Source: Mastigamoeba balamuthi (taxonomy: Eukaryota; Evosea; Mastigamoebida; Mastigamoebidae). Taken from it: a DNA stretch of 25,443 bases. This document shows positions 1 through 8,746 of the stretch, piece by piece (position 1 is the stretch's first letter; each line of letters starts with the position of its first letter). A program made the position numbers and the translations under genes. Under the pieces are notes generated by a model that made no database searches, had not been told where the DNA came from, and was given only the letters and a program-made list of their open reading frames with translations. The DNA is taken from the NCBI GenBank assembly GCA_902651635.1, contig CACRSC010000096.1, forward strand, positions 8,485-33,927, in the 5' to 3' direction.

Positions 1-66
1 GCTGCCCGGCTGGCTTGATGCCCTCCTGCGCCCGCGCCCAGCGGGAGGCGGGGAGGGGGCCGCCCT

Positions 67-3000
67 CTACTGGACAACAACGACGCCGAGGGTCTGCGTG
101 GCCAGGGCGGCGCCGTCGGCCACCGAGCGGCAGACGACGCTGAAGCAGTAGCTGCCCGCCGCCAGGAAGCGCACCGCCAGCTCCACGGCCACCGCCCCCT
201 CGCTGCCGCCCTCGCCGCCACTGCCGCCGCTGCTGCTGTCGGACCTCGCGTGGGCGGCGCCCGCGCAGAGCATGCGGCCGGCGGGCACGGGGGCCACGAC
301 GCCGTTCTCGAGGCTGACGCAGGCCAGCACCTCGAGCGAGACGGGGCCCTCCTGCTGCGGCCGCGCCACCCGCGCCGTCGCCCGCACGCGCACGGGGCTC
401 AGGACCCGCACGGCCCCCGCCGACGCGTCCTCGCCGCCGTCGCCCAGCAGCGACGCGCTCAGCGCCACGCGCGGCGCCGCCAGCGCCTCGGCGATGGCCC
501 CCGCGCGCGCCTTGTTGGGCTGCTCGCCCAGCGCCGGCAGCCGCACGGTCCCGCGCCGCCCCGTCGACGTCTTCCACGCGACCTGCACGAGCTCCGCCAG
601 GCGCTCCCCCGCCCACTTGTGGTCGGCGCCGGCGTCGGGGGCCGGGGCGCGCGGGAGGCAGACGAGGAGCTCGTGGGAGCAGTGGGCCTCGACAGAGACC
701 TCTGCGCGCGGGGCGGCGGGGCCCAGGGGCGAGGGCAGGGCGCACGAGACGGCGAGCGAGGCGGGCAGCGGGTTGCAGAGCGCCAGGGCGGCGACGCAGC
801 GCCCCGTGGGCCGCATCGAGGGCTGCGCGCGCTCGGGCCAGACGTCGCAGGCGGCGACGCTGAGCCCCGGGCGCACGCGGGCGGCGACGGCGACCGAGGC
901 CACGCGGCCGACGGCGGCGCCGGGGCCCCGGGCGACGCGCGCGGTCAGCGTGACGCTGCGCAGCCCCGCGACGCCGCGGACGCCGAGGCCGACGCAGCAG
1001 CGGCGCCCGGGGAGCAGCGGGAGGGCCGCCGCGGGGTCCCAGCCCTCGAGCCAGCAGCAGGCGGCGGGGGCGAGGGCGGCGCCCGTCTCCGAGGCGGCGC
1101 TGAGCGCGAGCTCGACGAGGCCGGCGGGCAGCCCCGAGGGCGACGTGCACAGCAGCTCGACGCGGCAGAGGCGCTCCTCGCCCTCGAGCAGCTGGACCTG
1201 CGCCCCGGCGCCCGCGCAGGGCAGGCGGAGCTCGACGAGGGGCAGCGCCTCGGTGACCGTCACGGCAAGCCGCGCGGGCTCGTCGCCCTCCCCGGCGCCG
1301 CCCCGCGGGGCCGCGAACTCCTCGGGCGAGAGCGCGCGGCCCGAGGGCGCCAGCGGGTGGTAGTGGACGACGCCGAGCGACTGCAGGACGACGCCGTGCA
1401 CGCGCAGGACGCCGCCCGCGGCGGGGCGCACGGCGACGCGGACGACGTGGCGGGCGCAGCGCGCGGGGACGACGGCGGGGCGCGAGCTGACGGCCGGGGC
1501 GCCGCTGGGCCCGCTGGCGACGAGGCCGACGGCGTCGAGCGGCACCTCAAAGTCGAGCGGGTTGGCGAGGGCCAGCGCGAGCTCGCAGGGCTCGCAGGCG
1601 ACCCAGCCGCGGTAGTCGTGCGCGGCCTGCTTGGCCAGCAGGTGCAGCGGCGTGTAGAGGAACGGGCCCGTGGCCTTGGCGTCGAGGCTCACCGGCGCGC
1701 GGGGCCCCGCCAGCTTGACGGGCGCCGCCTCGAGCAGCACGGGCAGCGCCAGCGCGCGGCCGCTGAGGTCCACGGGGGCGCTGAGCCGCGCGGCGCAGCC
1801 CAGCAGCTCGACGCTGAGGCGGCTCTGGTCCAGCAGCGGCATGGCCGCGTGGAACTGCCGCAGCATGTAGCTCGCGCAGCGCGCCGCCGCCGCGTAGTCG
1901 CCCGCCTGCTTGGCCGTCGCCACCAGCTCGTTGAGCACCGCCATCTGCGCGTACCGCCACCCGCGCGCCGCCACGGGCACCCCGCGCAGCAGCCCGCGCC
2001 CCCTGCGCCCCCCCGCGCCCTCGTCCTGGGGCGCGCCCTCGGGGACGGCGGCGCAGAGGCCGAGGGCGGGGGCGGCGAGGCAGAGGAGGGCGTGGGCAGC
2101 GGGGGCCTCGAAGGTGGTGCGGTAGAGCTGGGCGGCCTGGACGAGGGCCTGGGCGGCCTTGCGGGGCATGCGCATGGCGCGGTAGGCGGCGCCGATGCAG
2201 CTGAGGAGGGCGATGCGGTCCTGGACGCCCAGGCGCTTCTCGTCGTCGGCGACGGCCTGCGCGCGGCTCAGCCACTCGGCCGCCTCGACGCGGTGGCCCA
2301 CAGACGCCTCAAAGTCGGCCACCCGCAGCATCAGCTCGTACTCGAGCACCGGCGCGTTCCGCCGCCCGTACAGCCCCAGCGCCTCCTCGGCCCGCACCAC
2401 CACCTCCGCCTCCCGGTCGTTCAGGTTCCCCCGCTCCTGCAGCACGGGTGAGGAGAAGATACGCGCATCTCCCCCACGTCAGCTGCGCATCCGACTCGAC
2501 CCCACTCGGGTAGCGTGTGACACGACATGACACGGCACGACACGGTATGGCGTGACGTGGTGTGATGTGGTGTGGTGTGGTGTGATGTAGTGTGACGGGG
2601 GCAGGGGGGGCGATGGTGACGGTGCGCACGTCGACGTCGAAGCTGATGAGGGCGCTGATGTGGCCCTCGATGGCGCCGGCCATCCACTCTGTGTCGGCCT
2701 GCAGCTTGGCCTCCTCCGCGGCCTTCTCGTATCTGCGTGGGGGGGGAGGAAGTGACGTCGCGGTCGCATCCGTTAGCTGCTGTGCTGTGCGCTTGGAGGA
2801 TGTCTTGGAGCAGGGATGACAGGATGGCGTGGTCTCGGAGGTGCGGAGTGTACCGGAAGATGGCGTCGCGGATCTGGCCCGACTGCAGGCACCAGTCGCC
2901 CCTGATCTTGGCCATGCGCCCCGGCTTCTTGCGCATCAGCACCCGCACGTCCTCGGCCGTCTTGTTCGAGTCCAGCGGCGTGCAGATCACGGGGTCCTTG

Positions 3001-3736
3001 GCCCCCTCGGACGTGAACACCTGCGCCCACCGCTCAGTGCCTCTTCCCCTCTGTCCCTCTCTGTCCCTCTCTGTCCCTCCCCCCGTCTCGCGTACGTTGC
3101 GCTCAAAGGCGGAGATGAGCTGGCTCGTCAGGTCGTTGATGTGCGTCTCGATGTACATGTGCAGCTGGTGCACGTCCCTGCTCGGCGGCACCATCACGAT
3201 CTCGTCCAGCGGCTCGTCCACCTGCGTCGGCAGCGGCTCAAACGCCAGGCAGATCCTGTGCCGCGCCGTCCCGTACTGCCGTGCCGTGGCGTTGTTGCCT
3301 GCGTTGAGTCACGCGATTCCCGGAAACGCCGCTGATGCGACTTAATGGGCCACGCAACTGTCTGGGCGGCGGCCTCGAAGAGCGTGTGGGCGTCGCGGAG
3401 GCTGCGGAACGTGGGGCAGTGCGCGATGCCCACGACGACGGCGACCTTCTTGAACGAGTGGAAGTCGTCCCAGTCGCTGCGCTGGGCCAGGGCCGTGGCC
3501 GCGGGCCCCGTGACGTAGGCGTAGTGCATGTGCCCCGCGTTCCACTTGTTCTGCGACGGCGGCATCCGCGTGACGTTGCGCAGGTCCACGTCAGAGCCCG
3601 CCCGCACCACGTGCGCCGCCAGCTCGCTGAACTTGGCCTGCGCGATGTCGCCCACGGGGATCACCACCACCAGCACCGCGCGCTCGTCCAGGAAGCTGAA
3701 CTTCCGGCCCTCGCTCACGCGCGCGGCGCCGCTCAT
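67..3736 (-). CDS. TRAPPC9: TRAPP-II complex subunit TRAPPC9/Trs120, five exons
   Basis: Predicted subunit of TRAPP-II, the Rab exchange complex acting at the trans-Golgi. Exons on the minus strand: 3736-3359, 3275-3096, 3020-2854, 2732-2630 and 2436-67, giving about 1065 aa, close to the roughly 1150 aa of the human protein. Introns 1-3 (83, 75 and 121 nt) are phase-consistent. Removing intron 3 joins GQIRDAIFRY to EKAAEEAKLQ, which matches the human GMLQDSLVHY region without gaps. Other recognisable blocks are YGTARHRICLAFEP (about residue 127), WMAGAIEG (about 262), GWRYAQMAVLNELV (about 435) and GPFLYTPL. Intron 4 starts either at 2629 (GTGCGC, preferred because it matches other donors here) or at 2596 (GTCACA, 11 residues longer); both keep frame. 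The start at 3736 (MSGAARVSEG) was chosen because the open frame upstream enters the shared promoter. The C-terminal half is alanine-rich and poorly conserved, as is usual for the beta-sandwich part of this family. Confidence 0.94.
2437..2629 (-). repeat. Low-complexity TG/CA-rich intron 4 of TRAPPC9
   Basis: The intron is dominated by degenerate GTGTGGT/GTGATGT and CACGACA words on the plus strand between about 2515 and 2596. It has no open frame in phase with its exons. It looks like a decayed microsatellite inside an intron. Confidence 0.6.
3042..3080. repeat. Short tandem repeat CTGTCCCTCT inside TRAPPC9 intron 2
   Basis: Three near-perfect copies of a 10-bp unit lie in the 75-nt intron 3021-3095. 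On the gene's strand this is a purine-rich tract between donor GTACGC and acceptor GCGCAG. It is probably replication slippage. Confidence 0.7.
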
Positions 3737-4427
<691 letters not shown>

Positions 4428-5148
4428 GCCGCGCTTGGCCGCCGCCGCTCCGCTGGGGCCCCGCCGGGACCGCCGCGCGTCACGTCTCGTCTCCGGAGAT
4501 ACGCGTATCTTTTGGGGCGGGGCAGCGGCGCGCGGGCGGGGCCGCTGGGCGCCAGCGGGGTGCGCGCGCGCGCTGGGGGACTTTAGATCCCTTGGACACC
4601 CCACCCCCTGATGCCTCGGGGGACCTTCTGATGGTCTTGCTCAAACAAAGCCCCTCGTCCCACAGAGTCACCTCCTCACACGTGCCCCCCAGTCGTGTCG
4701 TTGTTGATGTGTCCATTTGTCCCCTCTTTCTCTGTCGCCGCCATGGCCCCTGTCACTTCCTCCTCTCCGTCGCTGATTTTTGTCGTGACGTTATTTTGAG
4801 GTGGTTTGATTTGCTGGGTAATGAATGCCGGCGAGAGCCTCGCACTCTGCGCAGCTCCGGTCGTCTGTTGCCTCGCGTCGGTAATGACACGTCGAGGACA
4901 AGAGTGCACTAGAGCCACGTCACGCGGGACAATAATATCTCGTGGCTCGTCGAACATCAACGAGGGCTCTGTCAGGCAAGTGCGACCGCAGATCTCAGTG
5001 GGCACGGGGGTGCCTCACGCAAGGCTTAGTGCCAGCGAGGGCGTAGACCCCATGGCAGCAGGAGAGCAAACAAGGGATCTTAAACCCTGCGACAGCCACA
5101 GAGAGACCAAACGAGCAAGAGCAACGACGTGTTGATGGCCTCTGAGGG
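4428..5148. other. Intergenic region after ubiquitin-L40
   Basis: About 720 bp between the stop of ubiquitin-L40 and the convergent end of the first small secreted protein gene. The first part is very GC-rich and holds a perfect 14-bp palindrome at 4497-4510. From about 4660 to 4980 base composition falls and no frame looks coding. I see no RNA gene. The ubiquitin 3'UTR and polyadenylation site must lie at its start, but no clear AATAAA is present. Confidence 0.5.
4497..4510. repeat. 14-bp perfect palindrome AGATACGCGTATCT
   Basis: It lies 70 bp downstream of the ubiquitin-L40 stop codon. As RNA it could form only a tight hairpin; as DNA it could be a dimeric protein-binding site. A related word, AAGATACGCGCATCT, occurs at about 2456 inside TRAPPC9 intron 4. 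Function unknown. Confidence 0.5.
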
Positions 5149-5601
5149 TCAGCAGCCGCCCAGGAGCGCTGCGGCAGCGCCAGCGAGGGGGAGGGCTGCG
5201 GAGAGGGAGGGGGCTGCGCTCTGGGGCCCCGCCCTGCAGAGGACGTCGGCGCTGCAGTGGGGGATCGAGTCGAGGACCGCCCGGCACGTCCGCATGAGCT
5301 CGTCTCGCGGGCATCCCGCCGCGCTCATGCACCGCAGCAGCTGCGGCAGGCACGCGCAGGCCGACTGCTGGACGCCCATGCCCGCCGCGCGGTCCTGGTC
5401 GTGGCAGAGCTCCGCCTCGTGCTGGCACGCATCCGTCTCGGTCTCGTTGCACCAGTCAGAGGCCGAGGAGGCAGCGGCTGCGGCATCGGTGCCCGCCTGC
5501 GCCAGTGTCGGTGCCCGGGGCAGCGGCAGCGACAGTGGCTGGGCGAGGGCCGAGGCACACAGGAGGGCCACGAGGGCAACGGCAGCGACGAGGCTCTGCA
5601 T
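5149..5601 (-). CDS. Small secreted cysteine-rich protein, paralogue 1
   Basis: 150 aa, no intron. It starts MQSLVAAVALVALLC, a clear signal peptide probably cut near ALAQ-P. A Pro/Ala/Ser linker follows, then a compact domain with ten cysteines (about residues 51-121): WCNET, LCHDQDRAAGM, CACLPQLLRC, GCPRDELMRTCR, LDSIPHCS. The C-terminus is a Ser/Ala-rich stretch ending in a hydrophobic run, AAAALLGGC, which resembles a GPI-anchor signal although the terminal Cys is unusual. The start is fixed by conservation with the sister gene at 6938-7441, which keeps MQSLVAAVAL while sequence upstream diverges. I do not recognise the family. Inferred: extracellular or cell-surface protein held by disulfides. 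The leader upstream of the ATG is T-poor and CA-rich, as in several genes here. Confidence 0.72.
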   Translation of the reverse strand: MQSLVAAVALVALLCASALAQPLSLPLPRAPTLAQAGTDAAAAASSASDWCNETETDACQHEAELCHDQDRAAGMGVQQSACACLPQLLRCMSAAGCPRDELMRTCRAVLDSIPHCSADVLCRAGPQSAAPSLSAALPLAGAAAALLGGC

Positions 5602-5753
5602 GAGATGCAGTGCCGACTTGATCGTCTGTGTCGCTGTTTTGAGACGTGTTGTGTTGTGCTGTGTTGCACTGCTGCCGGTACAAGAGATGGCACTAAAGCG
5701 AACTACACACGTCATCCGCATGCCCGAGAAGCGTACGCACGGGGGGCGGCAGA

Positions 5754-5888
5754 TGCAGCACAGCTGCAGTTTTCGTGCACGCTGCTCAGAATTGGGGGAC
5801 ACTCCCCTCTGCCTCTGCGGGCACCTGCCCCGCCCTGCACAGGGCCCCACGGAGCCTGGCGTCTCCGCTGCAGCCCTGTCCAGGGCTG
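5754..5888. other. Ultra-similar non-coding block, copy 1
   Basis: 135 bp aligned without gaps to 7612-7746 with three mismatches, whereas flanking duplicated DNA and the adjacent protein-coding gene are clearly more divergent. It ends in an inverted repeat, CAGCCCTG-tc-CAGGGCTG (5871-5888). It lies about 150-290 bp upstream of the secreted protein start. It could be a promoter or enhancer, an unrecognised non-coding RNA, or a gene-conversion tract. Confidence 0.6.
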
Positions 5889-6130
5889 GTTATAGGCCCA
5901 TCTTGTGCGGGGCGGGCCCAGCGGCCTTGGGGGCAGCGCTGAGCTGCAGGGCTGCGGGGGCAACCTCCCTGGTTTCCCAATGCCGGGAGGGGTGCTGTGG
6001 CACAGACCTCCTGTGGGGGGCGCTGAGCATCGCACCTCCACACGCACATTACACGTTTTCACGCTCGCCGTGCGTGCGTGCGCGTCTCTCGTGCCCACGA
6101 GAGCAGCGGCGCAGCGATCGCTCCCACATT

Positions 6131-6860
6131 TCAATTGTCTTTCAGCTCGCCGCTGCCCGACGAACTCAAACACGGGAGCTCACCAACCCACCAGCGCAAG
6201 CTCTCAGACTCCCGTGCGGATGCTCCGCAGCAGCGGCAGCGAGTCCACGCCACGGCGCCTGCAGCGCTCTGTTCTCTGGCAACGACGGACAGTCTGCCGG
6301 GGGCAGCCGCAGCTCTGGGGGCCCAGCAGCGGGCCTGCGGTGGAGCAGCGGGGAGCGCGGGCTTGGCGCTGCCCACGGGCATGCTCGAGAGCTCACGAGC
6401 ACGGCAGCACAAGGGAGGAAGGGCCAGGGCATCTGCCCTCTCCCGCGGCCAGGGAAGCCCCGGGAGAGCACTGCGAGCAGCAGCAGACAGCACACCGACG
6501 TGCAGGCGACGCGCAAGTCCGCTCACCCCGCGACTGAGGGCAGCTCGCGCGGGAGCAGCAGCGAGCGGCGGTGCGCTGTGTCCCACACCGACGTCGGGGA
6601 TGCGCAGTATCTGCACGCCCGCTTGGAGTGCAGCGCCCGCGAGCTCGCGCACGATGGCCTGCCAGTCCTCGGGCGACTCGTGCAGTGCCAACTCGAGGCA
6701 CGACACCATCGTGTCGAGGCTCTTGGTCTGCGCGGTGGCGGCGGCGGGCAGCGGACCGGGAGACCACCGCGTTCAGATCGCTCATCCTTCCCAGGTGAGA
6801 GGCCCCGCAGCACGCCTGCTTGAGCAGTAGGTGCAAGAGGAAGAGCAGCAGGAGGGGCAT
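6131..6860 (-). pseudogene. Possible decayed secreted-protein gene, copy 1
   Basis: An ATG at 6860 opens a textbook signal sequence (MPLLLLFLLHLLLKQACCG), but after SDLNAVVS the frame turns arginine-rich. A protein-like sequence (SLDTMVSCLELALHESPEDW, then QAIVRELAGAALQAGVQIL) continues in another frame through to a stop at 6131. Joining them requires a one-base shift or a 34-nt intron (gtctcc...gcgcag), shorter than every other intron here. The duplicate in unit 2 has lost the ATG and the middle part. Most likely a broken gene; an active gene with an unusual intron, or chance open frames, remain possible. Family not recognised. Confidence 0.35.
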
Positions 6861-6937
6861 CCACTGGGACAGCGGGCGAGGGGAGTGCAGCAAACACGCA
6901 ACAGCAATAGAGCAACGACGTGTTGATGGTCTCTGTG

Positions 6938-7441
6938 TCAGCAGCCGCCCAGGAGAGCTGCAGCAGCTGCAGCGAGGGAGAGGGCTGCAGAGAGGGAGGG
7001 GACTACGGCGAGGGAGGAGGCTTCGGAGAGGGAGGGAGCTGCGGGGAGAGAGGAGGCTTCGGAGAGGGAGGAGGATGAGCTCTGAGGCCCGCAGAGGACA
7101 GAGCTGCAGTAGGGGATCGAGTCGAGGACCATCCGGCACGTCCGCATGAGCTCGTCTGTGCGGCAGCCCGCCATGATCTTGCACTGCAGCAGCTGCGGCA
7201 GGCACCTGCAGATCGACAGCTGGGTGTCCATGCCCGCCGCGCGGTCCTCGTCGTCGCAGAGATCCAACTCCCTGTAGCACGCCTCTGACGCAGTCTTGTT
7301 GCACTCGTCAGAGGAGCTGGAGGCAGCGGCTGCGGCGTCGGCGCCTGCCAGCAGTGATGCAGGGGGCAGCTGCAGTGGCTGGGCGAGGGAGGTGGTGCAC
7401 AGGAGGGCCGCGAGGGCAACAGCAGCGACGAGGCTCTGCAT
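6938..7441 (-). CDS. Small secreted cysteine-rich protein, paralogue 2
   Basis: 167 aa, no intron; sister of the gene at 5149-5601. It starts MQSLVAAVALAALLC (signal peptide, likely cut near SLAQ-P). The cysteine framework is kept with the same spacing: ECNKT, LCDDEDRAAGM, CRCLPQLLQC, GCRTDELMRTCR, LDSIPYCS. The main difference is the C-terminal region, lengthened by imperfect repeats of SLSEASSLPAAP and SLSEASSLAVVP (DNA repeat about 6960-7075). It ends with the same hydrophobic AAAALLGGC tail. The conserved cysteines and tail and the variable linker suggest selection on a folded surface or secreted domain with a slippage-prone stalk. Function unknown. Confidence 0.72.
   Translation of the reverse strand: MQSLVAAVALAALLCTTSLAQPLQLPPASLLAGADAAAAASSSSDECNKTASEACYRELDLCDDEDRAAGMDTQLSICRCLPQLLQCKIMAGCRTDELMRTCRMVLDSIPYCSSVLCGPQSSSSSLSEASSLPAAPSLSEASSLAVVPSLSAALSLAAAAAALLGGC
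6960..7075. repeat. Degenerate tandem repeat encoding a Ser/Ala-rich stalk
   Basis: Repeated GGAGAGGGAGG-type units of about 18-36 bp inside the 3' end of paralogue 2. On the coding strand they give alternating SLSEAS/SL-P blocks. The sister gene has only one such block, so the array expanded after duplication. Confidence 0.65.
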
Positions 7442-7611
7442 GGGTTGCAGTGCTGACTTGTTCGTCTGTGTCACTCTGTTGAGATGTGTTGTTGTGTTGT
7501 GCCACTGCGGGTACACGAGAGGGGGGGTGCTGGCAGCTGTAAGAGGGCACTAATCCGAACTCCACACGTCATCCGCATGCCCTGAGAAGCGTACACGCGG
7601 GGAGCAGCTGT

Positions 7612-7746
7612 TGCAGCACAGCTGCAGTTTTCGTGCACGCTGCTCAGAATTGGGGAACACTCCCCTCTGCCTCTGCGGGCACCTGCCTCGCCCTGCACAG
7701 GGCCCCACGGAGCCTGGCGTCTCCGCTGCAGCCCTGCCCAGGGCTG
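7612..7746. other. Ultra-similar non-coding block, copy 2
   Basis: Partner of 5754-5888 at a constant offset of 1858 bp, with three single-base differences in 135 bp. The terminal inverted repeat CAGCCCTG-cc-CAGGGCTG (7729-7746) is kept; the one difference in it falls in the 2-nt loop. Same position relative to its secreted protein gene as copy 1. Confidence 0.6.
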
Positions 7747-8011
7747 AGGATAAGCCCATCTAGTGCGGGGCGGGCTCAGCGGCCCCGGGGGCAGCGCTGA
7801 GCTACAGGGCTCCGGGGGGCTCCCCCTGTTTCCCGCGCTGGGAGGGGTGCTGCGACGCAGAGGGCGCCGAGCATCGCACCCACACGCACACCCTCCTGGT
7901 TCTATGCTCGCCGTGCGTGCGTGCGCGTCTCTCGCGCCCTGGAGAGCATCGGCGCAGCGATCGCTCCCACAATTCAATTGCCTTGTGCTCGCCGTTGACC
8001 CACGAACTCAA

Positions 8012-8443
8012 CTACACTCGTTCAGTCTGCCGGGGGCAGCCGCAGCTCCTGGGGGCCCAGCAGCGGCCTGCGGGGGGAGTCACGTGCATGGCGCCGCCCG
8101 CGGGCACAGCACGGCAGCACCAGGGAGGAAGGGGCAGGGCATCTCCCCCTCTCCCCCCGGCCAGGGAAGCCCTGGGATAGCACTGCGAGCAGCAGCAGAC
8201 AGCACACCGACGTGCAGGCGACGCCAAGTCTGCGTAGCCCCTCGACGGAGGGCAGCACGCGCGGGAGCAGCAGCAGCGAGCGGCGGTGCGCTGTGTCTCG
8301 GCACTGACGGGGCGACCACCGAGTCCAGATCGCCAAATGCATCGCTCAAAACGAAGGTTCCCCCCAGGCAGGCCAGAGGCCGCACAGCACGCCTGCCCGA
8401 GCAGCAGGAGGAGCACAAGAGGAAGAGCAGGAGGGGCGCCCAC
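8012..8443 (-). pseudogene. Decayed secreted-protein gene, copy 2
   Basis: Counterpart of the remnant at 6131-6860. A hydrophobic leader (GAPPALPLVLLLLLGQACC) is preserved, but the codon aligned with the copy 1 ATG is not ATG (the homologous plus-strand CAT is CGC here). The segment encoding the helical part in copy 1 is deleted. No upstream in-frame ATG gives a plausible start. I regard this as a dead copy. Confidence 0.4.
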
Positions 8444-8457
8444 AGGGACAGCGGGTA

Positions 8458-8746
8458 AGGGAGGAGGGAAGAGGAGGGAGGGAGGAGAGGGGGCCAGATA
8501 TCTCGGGGGGCGACAACGTCAACGGCGCCTCGTCAGAGTGGGGAGAAAAATATCTGGGGGCTCTTCTGTCTGCCTCTTTGTTGTTTTGCTGCCGTTGTGT
8601 TGTGGTCCCCAGCCCCAGCCCCCCAGCCCAGCGCCCCTCGGGCAGACAGACACACCCACCCGCACGCACCGACGCCTGCGCGCGCTCTCTCACCCGAGAC
8701 CTCCACGAGGACAACAACGACAACAACGACAACGACAACAAGCAAG
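8458..8746 (+). promoter_or_regulatory. Upstream region and 5' leader of STT3
   Basis: It contains an inverted repeat CCAGATAT (8494-8501) / ATATCTGG (8550-8557), then a GC-rich stretch, and immediately before the ATG a T-free run of ACAACG/ACAACA units (8710-8745). The last part is probably 5'UTR. Confidence 0.4.

Larger units (their letters stand above)
5118..6878. repeat. Tandem duplication, unit 1
   Basis: Unit 1 begins with AGAGCAACGACGTGTTGATGG just past the 3' end of the small secreted protein gene and ends near GGGACAGCGGGC. The same order of sequences recurs in 6909-8457, leaving about 30 bp between units. Matching landmarks are the gene 5149-5601, a near-identical block at 5754-5888, and the remnant of a signal-peptide gene ending at 6860. 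Unit 1 is longer; unit 2 lacks stretches matching about 6150-6280 and 6595-6760. Confidence 0.85.
6909..8457. repeat. Tandem duplication, unit 2
   Basis: Second copy of the unit at 5118-6878, in the same orientation. It contains the paralogous secreted gene 6938-7441, the conserved block 7612-7746 and a degraded copy of the signal-peptide remnant ending near 8443. It ends about 290 bp before the STT3 start codon. Confidence 0.85.

Noticed and set aside
250-2451. Long plus-strand open frame (733 codons) opposite TRAPPC9
   Set aside because: Arg/Gly/Ala-rich sequence with no family resemblance; the minus strand carries a clear TRAPPC9 homologue. A typical antisense shadow in GC-rich DNA.
3276-3358. 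Acceptor at 3299 for TRAPPC9 intron 1
   Set aside because: It breaks the frame with the only nearby donor. The acceptor at 3276 gives a phase-0, 83-nt intron and aligns YGTARHR with the human YGS...SRLFVF segment.
5754-5888. Conserved block as a hidden protein-coding exon
   Set aside because: The three differences between copies all change amino acids in the main minus-strand frame, and flanking parts of that frame do not align well.
5129-6823. 564-codon plus-strand open frame across duplication unit 1
   Set aside because: It runs antisense to the secreted protein gene, has no counterpart frame in unit 2 and has low-complexity composition.
8494-8557. CCAGATAT/ATATCTGG inverted repeat before STT3 as transposon ends
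   Set aside because: Arms are only 8 bp, no target-site duplication is visible and the enclosed 48 bp encode nothing. Kept only as a possible promoter feature.
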